DNA of 64,000 bases, from the NCBI RefSeq assembly GCF_036013915.1, contig NZ_CP107899.1, positions 6,352,001-6,416,000 on the forward strand, given 5' to 3'. The notes under the pieces were generated by a model, which saw only the letters and a program-made list of their open reading frames with translations, made no database searches and was not told the origin of the DNA. Positions 1-7,588 of this stretch are shown piece after piece (position 1 is the stretch's first letter; each line of letters begins with the position of its first letter). The stretch comes from Streptomyces sp. NBC_00464. GTDB taxonomy: Bacteria > Actinomycetota > Actinomycetes > Streptomycetales > Streptomycetaceae. A program made the translations under genes and the position numbers.

Positions 1-473
1 TGACCGCCGGTCACTGCACCGACGGCAACCCTCCCTGGTACACCAACTCCTCGAACACCACCTACATAGGCCCGACGGTCGGCTCCAGCTTCCCGACCAA
101 CGACTACGGTCTGGTGCGCTACGACAACGCCGCCGTCTCCCACGAGGGCACCGTCGGCAGCGTCGACATCACCAGTGCGGCGAACGCCACGGTCGGGATG
201 TCCGTCACCCGGCGCGGCTCCACCACCGGCATCCACAGCGGCACCGTCTCGGCGCTCAACGCCACGGTCAACTACGGCAGCGGCGACATCGTCTACGGCA
301 TGATCAAGACGAATGTGTGTGCGGAGCCCGGTGACTCCGGCGGTCCGCTCTACTCCGGCTCCAGGGCGATCGGACTCACCTCGGGCGGCAGCGGCAACTG
401 CAGCTCCGGTGGTACGACGTTCTTCCAGCCGGTCACCGAGGCGCTCAGCGCGTACGGCGTCAGCGTCTACTGA
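1..473 (+). CDS. Streptogrisin-like S1 serine protease, 3' part (5' end outside window)
   Basis: C-terminal 156 residues of a secreted chymotrypsin-fold protease; the reading frame is open from base 3. All three catalytic landmarks are present: His in TAGHC at the very start, Asp in NDYGLVRY, and Ser in PGDSGGP. The end matches the complete streptogrisin-like protease at 12857-13942, which shares [10 protein letters not shown] and the GLTSGGSG substrate-pocket region. Such enzymes are made as prepro-proteins and degrade extracellular protein. The signal peptide and prodomain lie upstream of the window. A strong hairpin terminator follows. Confidence 0.93.
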   Translation, partial: TAGHCTDGNPPWYTNSSNTTYIGPTVGSSFPTNDYGLVRYDNAAVSHEGTVGSVDITSAANATVGMSVTRRGSTTGIHSGTVSALNATVNYGSGDIVYGMIKTNVCAEPGDSGGPLYSGSRAIGLTSGGSGNCSSGGTTFFQPVTEALSAYGVSVY

Positions 474-541
474 CGCACCGGGCGGCCGGATCTGTCCCCC
501 GGAACCGGCCCGTCCCTCGAAAGCGCACCTCGAACACGCCG

Positions 542-570
542 AGCCCCCGCCCGAATTACGGGCGGGGGCT
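542..570 (+). terminator. Rho-independent-type terminator after protease
   Basis: Perfect 12-bp inverted repeat, AGCCCCCGCCCG and CGGGCGGGGGCT, around the loop AATTA, 69 bases after the protease stop. No U tract, as is normal in Streptomyces. Confidence 0.8.
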
Positions 571-703
571 CCCGCTGGGGCCGCGGCTTTTGAGAGGATG
601 TGACACAGGACGGTCACGCAGGAGCAACGGGGGCGGACGCTGCGTCTCCCGGAGGGACGCCCTCCGGGAACCCCCGGCAGACATCCCAGGGGGTTCCAGG
701 TCC

Positions 704-1183
704 GTGAAACGCATCGGAGTGACCGGTCACCGCAGCATTCCGCAGGAAGCCCATGACCATGTGCTGGCGTCGATGCGCGCGGCGTTCCACGGATTCGACG
801 GCTCGGTGGAGGCGCTGTCCAGCCTGGCCGTCGGCGCGGACCAGCTCTTCGCGGACCTCGCCCTCGCCCACGGCGCCCAGCTGACGGTGGTCATCCCCAG
901 CGGCGACTACGAGGCGTGCTTCGCCGACGGTGCCGAACTGGCCCGCTACCGGTCCCTCAAGGCCCGCGCCGCGCGGGAGGTCAGACTGGACTTCCCGCAC
1001 TCCACCGACGAGGCGTACTACGCGGCCGGTGCCTACATCGCCGACCACTGCGACCGGTTGCTCGCCGTGTGGGACGGCCGCCCCGCCCGCGGCCTCGGCG
1101 GCACGGGGGACATCGTGACGTACGCCCGCGGGCTCGGTCGCCCGGTCACCGTGATCTGGCGCGACGGGGTGGAGCGCGCCTGA
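704..1183 (+). CDS. SLOG/LOG-like Rossmann-fold protein
   Basis: 159-residue protein beginning VKRIGVTGHRS. It has a nucleotide-binding Rossmann-like layout of the SLOG superfamily (DprA/LOG/YspA-like): an N-terminal GVTGHR strand-loop, SLAVGADQLFADLAL in the middle, VVIPSGDYE, and GGTGDIVTYARGLGRPVTVIW near the C-terminus. I chose the GTG at 704 because the TGHR motif sits next to it; the longer open frame upstream adds low-complexity Arg/Gly sequence. SLOG domains bind or process nucleotides and are often encoded with SLATT membrane effectors in conflict systems. A SLATT-like gene and its decayed copy lie 0.1-2 kb downstream on the opposite strand, so a functional link is possible but not shown. 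No substrate can be named. Confidence 0.7.
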   Translation: MKRIGVTGHRSIPQEAHDHVLASMRAAFHGFDGSVEALSSLAVGADQLFADLALAHGAQLTVVIPSGDYEACFADGAELARYRSLKARAAREVRLDFPHSTDEAYYAAGAYIADHCDRLLAVWDGRPARGLGGTGDIVTYARGLGRPVTVIWRDGVERA

Positions 1184-1290
1184 TGGCCCGTCATGGGCGG
1201 TGGCGGGCCGCGCGTGCGGTCCACCGGGGTTCCTGGCGCCTGCGGTACCAATGTCGCTGTTCGTTCGGCCGGTCACGCCCGAGGCGTCCG

Positions 1291-1663
1291 GGTTCTGTGT
1301 GCCGGTATCGAAGGTGATTCGTGCACGGAGAAGCGCCAGCTCATCGATTTGATGAACTCCGCTGCGAAGTCATTGAGTTGCCCATGCATCTTCCCTTTCC
1401 GCCGGGAGGTGAGGTCGGTGGCGACCGGGATGCCGAAGCAGGCCGGCATGGCCGCGCTGTCCGCGCTGGAGTGGGTCCACGGCCTCCGTGCGCCGGGGTG
1501 GCGCGGCCGGTGACGTGCCTCCGACCAGCAGGATGAGCTGCCGGCGGGCGGAATTCACGGCCTCCCGCCGGCGGGCGATCGTCATGGCGCCCGTGTGGTG
1601 AGAGGGCAGATCGGCGTTCCTGAGGACCGTGCTCGGCAGGGGGCCGGGAATCGCTGTCGTGAT
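1291..1663 (-). pseudogene. Decayed 5' half of a SLATT/DUF4231-like gene
   Basis: Relic copy of the N-terminal ~110 codons of the intact gene at 2362-3288, on the same strand. Translated pieces such as REAVNSARRQLILLVGGT parallel REAVNTTRWQLILLVAGT. The frame is then broken by indels, the start codon position reads ACG in place of ATG, and everything corresponding to the C-terminal two thirds is missing. It is part of a longer direct repeat, described separately. Confidence 0.8.
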
Positions 1664-1830
1664 GATTCCGGTCTGCGGTTATGTCGTCACCCCGGTGGCG
1701 GAATCTACCGTTCCGTTCGATCGAGTCGGGTCCTGTGACGCTCTCGTTCCAAGTGGACGTCCTCAGTTGCCAACCGAGGTCATGAGAGTAAAGAGGTCAT
1801 GAGAGTAAAGTCGTGCCGCCGGACGTTGAA
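1291..1830. repeat. Segmental duplication, copy A
   Basis: About 540 bases that align almost end to end with 2911-3440, covering the 5' part of a SLATT-like gene and its upstream region. The best preserved part is noncoding: CTCTCGTTCCAAGTG and GTCCTCAGTTGCCAACCGAG at 1741-1775. Copy A has an extra tandem repeat of the 17-mer GAGGTCATGAGAGTAAA at about 1775-1808; copy B has it once. Confidence 0.8.
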
Positions 1831-2086
1831 AGAGTGCAAGTTCCAAGGCGTTGTCCGTGCCAACCAGCCTCTTCAGCAAAGAAGTTGAAGGGCGATCACC
1901 CTCACCTGACCATCCGTCATCGGTGTGGCGTACTGGCGCGGTCGGGCTCCGATCTCCCGTCGGGCGCCGAGTAGAATCCCGGTAACGCAAAAGGAGCTCT
2001 GCCCCGACTCCGGTTCCTAGGCCAAGTGAGTCGAGGCGAGCTCCTCGCGCGGTGCCATGTCAAGCGGAAGCATGAAAGGACACCAC

Positions 2087-2290
2087 ATGAAGAATAGCTC
2101 GGAAGGTGACGAGCACAGCGCCGTTCGGGAGGGAGTGTCCCGGCGGACCCTCCGCGGCCTGCGGGTTTACCTGAAGCGTCGTGGACACCGCTCCTTCGAT
2201 CTGGGGTACGAAGCCCTCCGCGGAGCGGCCTACCAGGCAGGAAGCGGCCTGGTGACAGTACTCGTCCTCTGGATGAGCACCCGCCGCTGA
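2087..2290 (+). CDS. Small hypothetical protein, 67 aa
   Basis: Unrecognised. The ATG at 2087 has a good ribosome-binding site, GAAAGGA, with suitable spacing, which I prefer over the upstream in-frame ATG at 2057. The product has a charged N-terminal half (KNSSEGDEH...REGVSRRTLRGLRVYLKRRGHRS) and a short hydrophobic C-terminus (GSGLVTVLVLWM). It could be a small membrane-associated or DNA-binding peptide. It lies between the decayed and intact SLATT-like copies and points toward the 3' end of the intact one. Confidence 0.45.
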   Translation: MKNSSEGDEHSAVREGVSRRTLRGLRVYLKRRGHRSFDLGYEALRGAAYQAGSGLVTVLVLWMSTRR

Positions 2291-2361
2291 CCCCTCGCGA
2301 AGAGATCAATGGGCGCGTCACCCTTCCGGTGGCGGGCCCGTCTCTGCTTCGAGAGGCAGCG

Positions 2362-3288
2362 TCACATCTGGTGCCGGGCGAGCCAGTCGGTGTGCTGGGG
2401 GGAGACGATGCGTTCGGTCTCGAACACCGCCCGGGGCCACTGCCGCTCGTTCAGTGTGGTCTCCATCGCTATCTGCATCGACTCCAGATCCTTCTCCACC
2501 AGGGAGTGGGCCGAGATCAGCGGGTGGTGACGGCGCATCTCGCACCAGGCGAGACAGGCGGCTGCCGCCGCTGAGAGCACCCCGGTCAGTGCGAAGGACT
2601 GTCCGGTCGAGAAGGCCCTGAACAGGGCGAGGACCAGGGCGAGGGCGGTCAGCCCGGCAATGGTGGTCGACCAGACCAGGGTGGCCCGCCGGGACACCTC
2701 CTGGCGCCTGCGATACCAGCTCCGCTGTTCGATCAGCCGGTCACGCACATAGGTCTCCTTGCGCACGGTGAAAGCCTTGTCCCGCAATGCGTGCATGGAA
2801 TCGGTGATGAGCCCGCCGGAATCGGCCGTCTGGTCCCGGGGGTCGGACCAGCCCACCTTGCGAAGTTCCTGAAGCCCCTCTTCGAGCCGGTTGGCGAACA
2901 CTGCTTCGGGATGCTGTGTGCCGGTATCGAAAGGTGAGCCATGCACGGAGTAGCGCCAGCACATCGATTTGATGAACTCTGCCGCCGAGCGATTGAGCTG
3001 CCAATGGGACTTGGCTTTGCGCCGGGAGGTGAGGTAGGTGGTGACCAGGACGCCGAGGTAGGCCAACGCTGCCGCACAGTCCGTGAGTTGGAGCGTGCCG
3101 GCGACCTCCGCGCGCCAGGGCAGGGCGGCCGGGACCGTGCCCGCGACGAGTAGGATGAGCTGCCAGCGGGTGGTATTCACCGCCTCCCGCTGGCGGGCGA
3201 TCGCAATGGCATCCGTGTGGTGAAAGAGCTCCGGCAGATCAGCGTTCCTGAAGACCATGCTCTGCAGTGGTCCGGGAATCGCCGTCAT
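2362..3288 (-). CDS. SLATT/DUF4231-like four-helix membrane protein
   Basis: 308 residues with two pairs of hydrophobic helices: WQLILLVAGTVPAALPW plus AAALAYLGVLVTTYL near residues 40-90, and TTIAGLTALALVLALF plus GVLSAAAAACLAW near 210-250. Between them is a soluble helical, charged stretch. The pattern and the REAVNTTRWQ entry resemble SLATT/DUF4231 proteins, predicted pore-forming effectors that associate with nucleotide-signal enzymes such as SLOG or SMODS. I chose the ATG at 3288, with GGGAG five bases upstream, over the GTG at 3294, which leaves no spacing. A SLOG gene lies nearby at 704-1183. The upstream region is shared with the decayed copy, and fxsA diverges from it. Confidence 0.65.
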   Translation of the reverse strand: MTAIPGPLQSMVFRNADLPELFHHTDAIAIARQREAVNTTRWQLILLVAGTVPAALPWRAEVAGTLQLTDCAAALAYLGVLVTTYLTSRRKAKSHWQLNRSAAEFIKSMCWRYSVHGSPFDTGTQHPEAVFANRLEEGLQELRKVGWSDPRDQTADSGGLITDSMHALRDKAFTVRKETYVRDRLIEQRSWYRRRQEVSRRATLVWSTTIAGLTALALVLALFRAFSTGQSFALTGVLSAAAAACLAWCEMRRHHPLISAHSLVEKDLESMQIAMETTLNERQWPRAVFETERIVSPQHTDWLARHQM

Positions 3289-3440
3289 GTTCACTCCCGT
3301 CTGCGGTTATTTCGTCACCCTGATGGCGGAATCTATCGTTCCGGTCGAGCGTGGCCGGTCCCGTGTGACGCTCTCGTTCCAAGTGGGCGTCCTCAGTTGC
3401 CAACCGAGGTCATGAGAGTAAAGTCGTGCCGCCGGACACT
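2911..3440. repeat. Segmental duplication, copy B
   Basis: Intact partner of the repeat at 1291-1830. It contains the start of the SLATT-like gene and about 150 bases of its upstream region. The block CCTCAGTTGCCAACCGAGGT is identical in both copies, which suggests a conserved promoter or operator. Confidence 0.8.
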
Positions 3441-3514
3441 GCAATGGTGCAGGTACCAACGCTGGTTTCCTGTCCGGAACCATTCCATCGGAACGAATCC
3501 CCTCAAGGACGGCC

Positions 3515-3682
3515 GTGAAGACCACTGAATCCTCCCTCTCCTTCGCCGTTGCGAAGAAGAGCCGTGTGCCGCTCGCCGCGATCGACGCGCGTGGTGGCGA
3601 AGCAGCCAGGAAGCTCGGTCGGGTGCATGTTGCCTCCGCCGGTCGCCCCAGCCAGGCATCCACCTTCAACTCCTCTCTCTGA
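3515..3682 (+). CDS. fxsA: FxSxx-COOH precursor peptide
   Basis: 55-residue ribosomal peptide ending ...QASTFNSSL, i.e. the diagnostic C-terminal F-x-S-x-x-COOH motif (F51-N-S53-S-L55). It starts at GTG 3515 with AAGGA five to six bases upstream. The leader is basic and small-residue rich (FAVAKKSRVPLAAIDARG). In characterised FxsA/FxsB pairs the radical SAM enzyme links the Phe ring to the Ser beta-carbon two residues on, giving a three-residue cyclophane (triceptide). Here the predicted ring is F51-N52-S53. The partner fxsB starts 74 bases downstream. Only one copy was seen; the duplicated region near 1830 does not contain a second. Confidence 0.9.
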   Translation: MKTTESSLSFAVAKKSRVPLAAIDARGGEAARKLGRVHVASAGRPSQASTFNSSL

Positions 3683-3756
3683 CCCCGCATTACGGATCAC
3701 TCCTCCGGGACGGCCGGTTTGCCGGATCACCCTTCCGTGCTGGCTAGACTGGTGGA

Positions 3757-6018
3757 ATGACAGGACCCCTGGTCCCTTTCCGCGAAGTAGTCCTCAAGGT
3801 TCACAGCAGGTGTGATCTTGCCTGTGACCATTGCTATGTCTACGAACATGCCGATCAGAGCTGGCGAACCCGTCCGAAAACAATCTCTGATGAAGTCATC
3901 TTCCGGACTGCTCAGCGCCTGGCTGAGCATGCCAAGACACACGCACTGCCCTCCGTGTCAGTAATCCTGCACGGAGGGGAGCCACTGCTTGCTGGCCCCG
4001 CCCGGCTGCGGCGCATCTGCGAAGAGCTCACGTCGGCCTTCGATGGCGTCGCCGCGCTCGATCTCCGGATCCACACCAACGGCCTGCAGCTCAGCCCGCG
4101 CTATCTCGACCTCTTCAGCGAGTACGACGTCAAGGTGGGCATCTCCCTCGACGGCGACCGCGAGGCCAACGACCGGCACCGCCGCTTCGCCGACGGGCGC
4201 AGCAGTCACCCCTTGGTGCTCAAGGCCGTCGAGCTGCTCCGGCAGGAGCGCTATCGCCATCTCAACCTCGGCCTCCTGTGCACCATCGACATCGCGAACG
4301 ACCCGGTCGCGGTCCTCGACGCACTCACGGAGCTCGAACCGCCGCTCATCGACTTCCTGCTTCCCCATGCCACCTGGGACGACCCGCCGCCGCGGCCCGA
4401 CGGATCGCCCACCGCCTACGCCGACTGGCTCCTCGCGGTCTTCGACCGCTGGCAGGAGCGGGGGCGTCCGGTGCCCGTGCGGATCTTCTCCTCGGTCGCC
4501 TCCACGCTGAACGGCGGCCCCAGCCTCACCGAGTCACTGGGCCTCGCGCCGACCGACCTCGTCGTCGTCGAGACCGACGGCCGGCTGGAGCAGGTCGACT
4601 CGCTGAAGAGCGCCTACGAGGGCGCGGCGGACACCGGATTCGACGTCTTCGCGAACGCCTTCGACGAGGTCGCGGCACACCCCGGGGTGCGGGCCAGGCA
4701 GCTCGGTCTGGAGGGCGTCAGCGAGACGTGTCGCCGTTGCCCCGTCGTACGTTCGTGCGGGGGAGGCCTGTACACCCACCGCTACAGCTCCGCGGGCGAT
4801 GGCGAGGGATTCGACAACCCGTCCGTGTACTGCCATGACCTCGCCGCCCTGGTGCGCGGCATCGAGGCCCGTACGCCCGCGGACACCGTGGCGCCCGCGG
4901 TCGCGGATCCGGTCGAACTGCTCGCGGCCCAGGAGGACCTCACCCGCACCCTGCTGGCCCGGCTGCACGCGGACCTGGACGGCAGGGGCGGTGAGCGGTG
5001 GGCGGCGGCGTGGGAGCTGGCGGCCGCGCTGGAGGGCTCGGAGGAAGGGGCCCGGGGGCTGGACGGCGTACTCGCCCATCCCTACACGCGCACCTGGCTG
5101 CTCGACGCCCTGGACGCCCTGCACGAGGACCGGCCGGAGGCGGCTTCACAGGCCGCGGACGGTCTGCAGACCCTTCTTGCCGCGGCCGCCGTGCGGGCCG
5201 GCCTCGATCTGCGGGCGCCGGCGCCCTACCGGGACGGCGGGCTCGTCCTGCCCACCCTGGGCCGGCTGACGGTCGCCGGACCGGGGGAGCGCGGCACCGT
5301 GCTGGTGCGCGCGGCCGGGGACGGGTTCCTGGTCGCGCCTGCCGCCGGAGCGGCGGAGCGGCGGATCCAGCGGTCCGCCGAGGCCGGGCCCGGCTGGCTG
5401 CCGGTGCGCGGGTTCGCCCTGCTGGGCGGCCCGTTCCCGGGGCACGGCTTCGTCATCGACGATCTCGACCCGTACCGGGACTGCTTCGGCGCACCCGTCG
5501 CCCCCACGCTCGACGCGGCTGCGGGCGACCGTCTGGGCGCCGAGCTCGCCGAGGCCTGGGCGCTGATCGGGCAGCGGGCTCCCGCCTACGGCGCGGCGGG
5601 AGCCGACGGCCCGCTCGCCTTCACCCCGCTCACCTTCACCCCGCTCACCGGCCTGGCGCCGGGCGAGCCCTCGGTGGGGCGGCACGGATACGGCGCGCTC
5701 GGCATCGGGGCGGACGAGAGCGCCGGCACGCTGGCGCTCGCGCTGCTGCGCGGAGTGCGTCGGGCGAGATTCCGGGCACTTGTGGACGTCACGGATCTTT
5801 ACGCGGCGGACGGCTCCTGGGAACATCGAATGCCCTGGCGGGAAGAATTGGTTCCGTTTTCCCGGCTGCTGGCCGACGTCTATGAACGGCTGGCGCTCGC
5901 GGCATTCGATTCCCGGTACCGGGACGGTGTGCCGCAGGCGCTCGACACGCTCGAAGGCGCGGCCGAACTCACCGTCGGTGGAAAACGACTGCTGGCGCTG
6001 ATGCGAAAAGAATTCTGA
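3757..6018 (+). CDS. fxsB: Radical SAM/SPASM peptide cyclophane synthase FxsB
   Basis: 753 residues. The N-terminal radical SAM domain has the 4Fe-4S motif C19-x3-C23-x2-C26 (CDLACDHCYVY) and HGGEPLLAG; a SPASM-type cysteine cluster follows near residues 325-365 (CRRCPVVRSCGGG ... YC). The family modifies the FxSxx terminus of FxsA. Residues ~380-753 form the long C-terminal extension found in this family, which in related proteins carries a metal-binding HExxH motif. Here no HExxH occurs anywhere, and the expected place reads LLRGVRRARFRALV, so that half is probably not an active metal enzyme. An 8-bp AT-rich hairpin overlaps the stop codon. Confidence 0.92.
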   Translation: MTGPLVPFREVVLKVHSRCDLACDHCYVYEHADQSWRTRPKTISDEVIFRTAQRLAEHAKTHALPSVSVILHGGEPLLAGPARLRRICEELTSAFDGVAALDLRIHTNGLQLSPRYLDLFSEYDVKVGISLDGDREANDRHRRFADGRSSHPLVLKAVELLRQERYRHLNLGLLCTIDIANDPVAVLDALTELEPPLIDFLLPHATWDDPPPRPDGSPTAYADWLLAVFDRWQERGRPVPVRIFSSVASTLNGGPSLTESLGLAPTDLVVVETDGRLEQVDSLKSAYEGAADTGFDVFANAFDEVAAHPGVRARQLGLEGVSETCRRCPVVRSCGGGLYTHRYSSAGDGEGFDNPSVYCHDLAALVRGIEARTPADTVAPAVADPVELLAAQEDLTRTLLARLHADLDGRGGERWAAAWELAAALEGSEEGARGLDGVLAHPYTRTWLLDALDALHEDRPEAASQAADGLQTLLAAAAVRAGLDLRAPAPYRDGGLVLPTLGRLTVAGPGERGTVLVRAAGDGFLVAPAAGAAERRIQRSAEAGPGWLPVRGFALLGGPFPGHGFVIDDLDPYRDCFGAPVAPTLDAAAGDRLGAELAEAWALIGQRAPAYGAAGADGPLAFTPLTFTPLTGLAPGEPSVGRHGYGALGIGADESAGTLALALLRGVRRARFRALVDVTDLYAADGSWEHRMPWREELVPFSRLLADVYERLALAAFDSRYRDGVPQALDTLEGAAELTVGGKRLLALMRKEF

Positions 6019-6029
6019 ATACAGAATTC
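6010..6029 (+). other. AT-rich stem-loop spanning the fxsB stop codon
   Basis: GAATTCTG-AATA-CAGAATTC: a perfect 8-bp stem with a four-base loop that includes the fxsB TGA at 6016-6018. It could protect the fxsAB mRNA 3' end or reduce read-through to fxsC; too AT-rich to be a typical Streptomyces terminator. Confidence 0.5.
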
Positions 6030-6253
6030 CGGTTCGGGGGAGGGTGGTCGCAGACTCGGGACAACCGGGAGGAACGGCCTCAGATCGCATGCGCGCAGAG
6101 GCGTGATCGACAAGGCCTGGGGACAGATGACCGAAAAATGGCGTTGATTGACCGAACGTCATGGGGGTGGAGCAAGGTCCGCTCCGGAATGATGAATTCG
6201 CTCGCATTCTCTTCACTCCTCGGGTGCGGGTGCTCACACAGGACGGGGGTCGT

Positions 6254-7588
6254 GTGCACGCGACGACGCAGCAGCGAGCGGCGGACCATCGGCCGTACTT
6301 CTTCTTGAGTTATGCCCACACACCGGGGTACGGCGGTGGCACGGACCCCGACATGTGGGTCGAGCGGCTCTTCCAGGATCTCTGTGGCCATGTGATGGCC
6401 ATGACCGACCTGCCCGCGGGCGCCCCCGCCGGCTTCATCGACCGCGAGATACGTTCCGGCGAGGGCTGGTCGGAACGGCTCGGCGAGGTGCTCGCCACCT
6501 GCCGGGTGTTCGTACCGCTGTTCTCGCCGCGCTACTTCGCCAGTGAGATGTGCGGCAAGGAGTGGTACGCCTTCGCCCAGCGCGCCATCCACCACCGGGC
6601 CCGCTCCAACCAGCCCGCCGAGGCGATCGTCCCGGCGCTCTGGGTGCCGGTGCCACCCAGCCAGCTGCCCGGACCGGCCGAGCGATTACAGTTCAACCAC
6701 CGTGATTTCGGAGACCGTTACGTCAGCGACGGACTGTACGGACTGATCAAGCTCAAGCTCTTCAACGAGGAGTACGAGCGTGCGGTGTACGAGCTCGCCA
6801 AACGCATCGTCAGCGTCGCCGACTCGGTACGGATCGGCACCGGCCGGCCCGTCGACTACCGGCTCGCCCCCAGCGCTTTCGGCTCGCCGAGCAGCGGGGC
6901 CGCCGGCGGCCCCCGCCCCATGCAGGTGACCATCGCCGCCGCCACCCGCCACGACCTGCCCGAGGGGCGCAACGCCGACTACTACGGCGACAACCCGCAG
7001 GACTGGAACCCCTACCACCCGGATGCCGCACGGCCCCTGGCGTATGTCGCCGAGGACCTGGTGCGCTCCCTCAACTACCAGGCCACCATCGCCTCCTTCG
7101 ACGAGGAGGCCGGCCTCCCGGTCGGGAAGCAGCCCACCACCCCGGAGATCCTCCTCGTCGATCGCTGGGCGCTCCAGGACGAGGACCGGTGCAGGCGGCT
7201 CGCCGCCTTCGACGCGGAGCATCGCCCCTGGGTGACGATGGTGGTGCCGTGGAACCGCGACGACCACGAGAGCAGAGCCGCGGAGGCCGAACTGGCCGCC
7301 AAGCTCGAACAGATCATGCCGACCAAGATGCGCCAGGGCCGGGCCTACTGCCGCGCCGCGGCCAAGGGCGTACCGAGCATGGAGGCCTTCGGCCAGATCC
7401 TGCCGCAGGTGGTCGAGGTGGCCGCCCAGCAGTACCTGAGACACGCGGCTGTCTATCTGCCCGCCACCGGCGGCGGAGGACCCACCGAACGGACGCGCTT
7501 GATGGGACCGATGGCGCAGACCCAGTACATCCCCCATACACATGACGCTGCGACGGATGCGGAGGACACGGATGACGGCCAGTCGTGA
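6254..7588 (+). CDS. fxsC: TIR-like protein FxsC of the FxSxx-COOH system
   Basis: 444 residues. The N-terminus reads RPYFFLSYAHTPGYGGG, a TIR-like opening, followed by FIDREIRSGEGWSERLGEVLATCRVFVPLFSPRYFAS, which matches the characteristic FxsC TIR variant. A second alpha/beta region covers residues ~220-400. I chose GTG 6254 because the TIR domain starts shortly after it and a GGACGGGGG ribosome-binding site precedes it; the ATG at 6161 is also possible and would add 31 unconserved residues. The gene contains an in-frame TTA leucine codon at 6686-6688, so translation should need the bldA tRNA. The last 17 bases overlap fxsT. Its biochemical role is unknown; it is always found with fxsA, fxsB and fxsT. 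Confidence 0.85.
   Translation: MHATTQQRAADHRPYFFLSYAHTPGYGGGTDPDMWVERLFQDLCGHVMAMTDLPAGAPAGFIDREIRSGEGWSERLGEVLATCRVFVPLFSPRYFASEMCGKEWYAFAQRAIHHRARSNQPAEAIVPALWVPVPPSQLPGPAERLQFNHRDFGDRYVSDGLYGLIKLKLFNEEYERAVYELAKRIVSVADSVRIGTGRPVDYRLAPSAFGSPSSGAAGGPRPMQVTIAAATRHDLPEGRNADYYGDNPQDWNPYHPDAARPLAYVAEDLVRSLNYQATIASFDEEAGLPVGKQPTTPEILLVDRWALQDEDRCRRLAAFDAEHRPWVTMVVPWNRDDHESRAAEAELAAKLEQIMPTKMRQGRAYCRAAAKGVPSMEAFGQILPQVVEVAAQQYLRHAAVYLPATGGGGPTERTRLMGPMAQTQYIPHTHDAATDAEDTDDGQS

Noticed and set aside
1840..2056. Second FxSxx precursor after duplication copy A
   Set aside because: The repeat diverges before the place corresponding to fxsA and no frame ends in F-x-S-x-x.
3683..3756. Promoter for fxsB in the fxsA-fxsB gap
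   Set aside because: TAGACT resembles a -10 box but lies only about ten bases before the start and its best -35 spacing is 20; read-through from fxsA is simpler.
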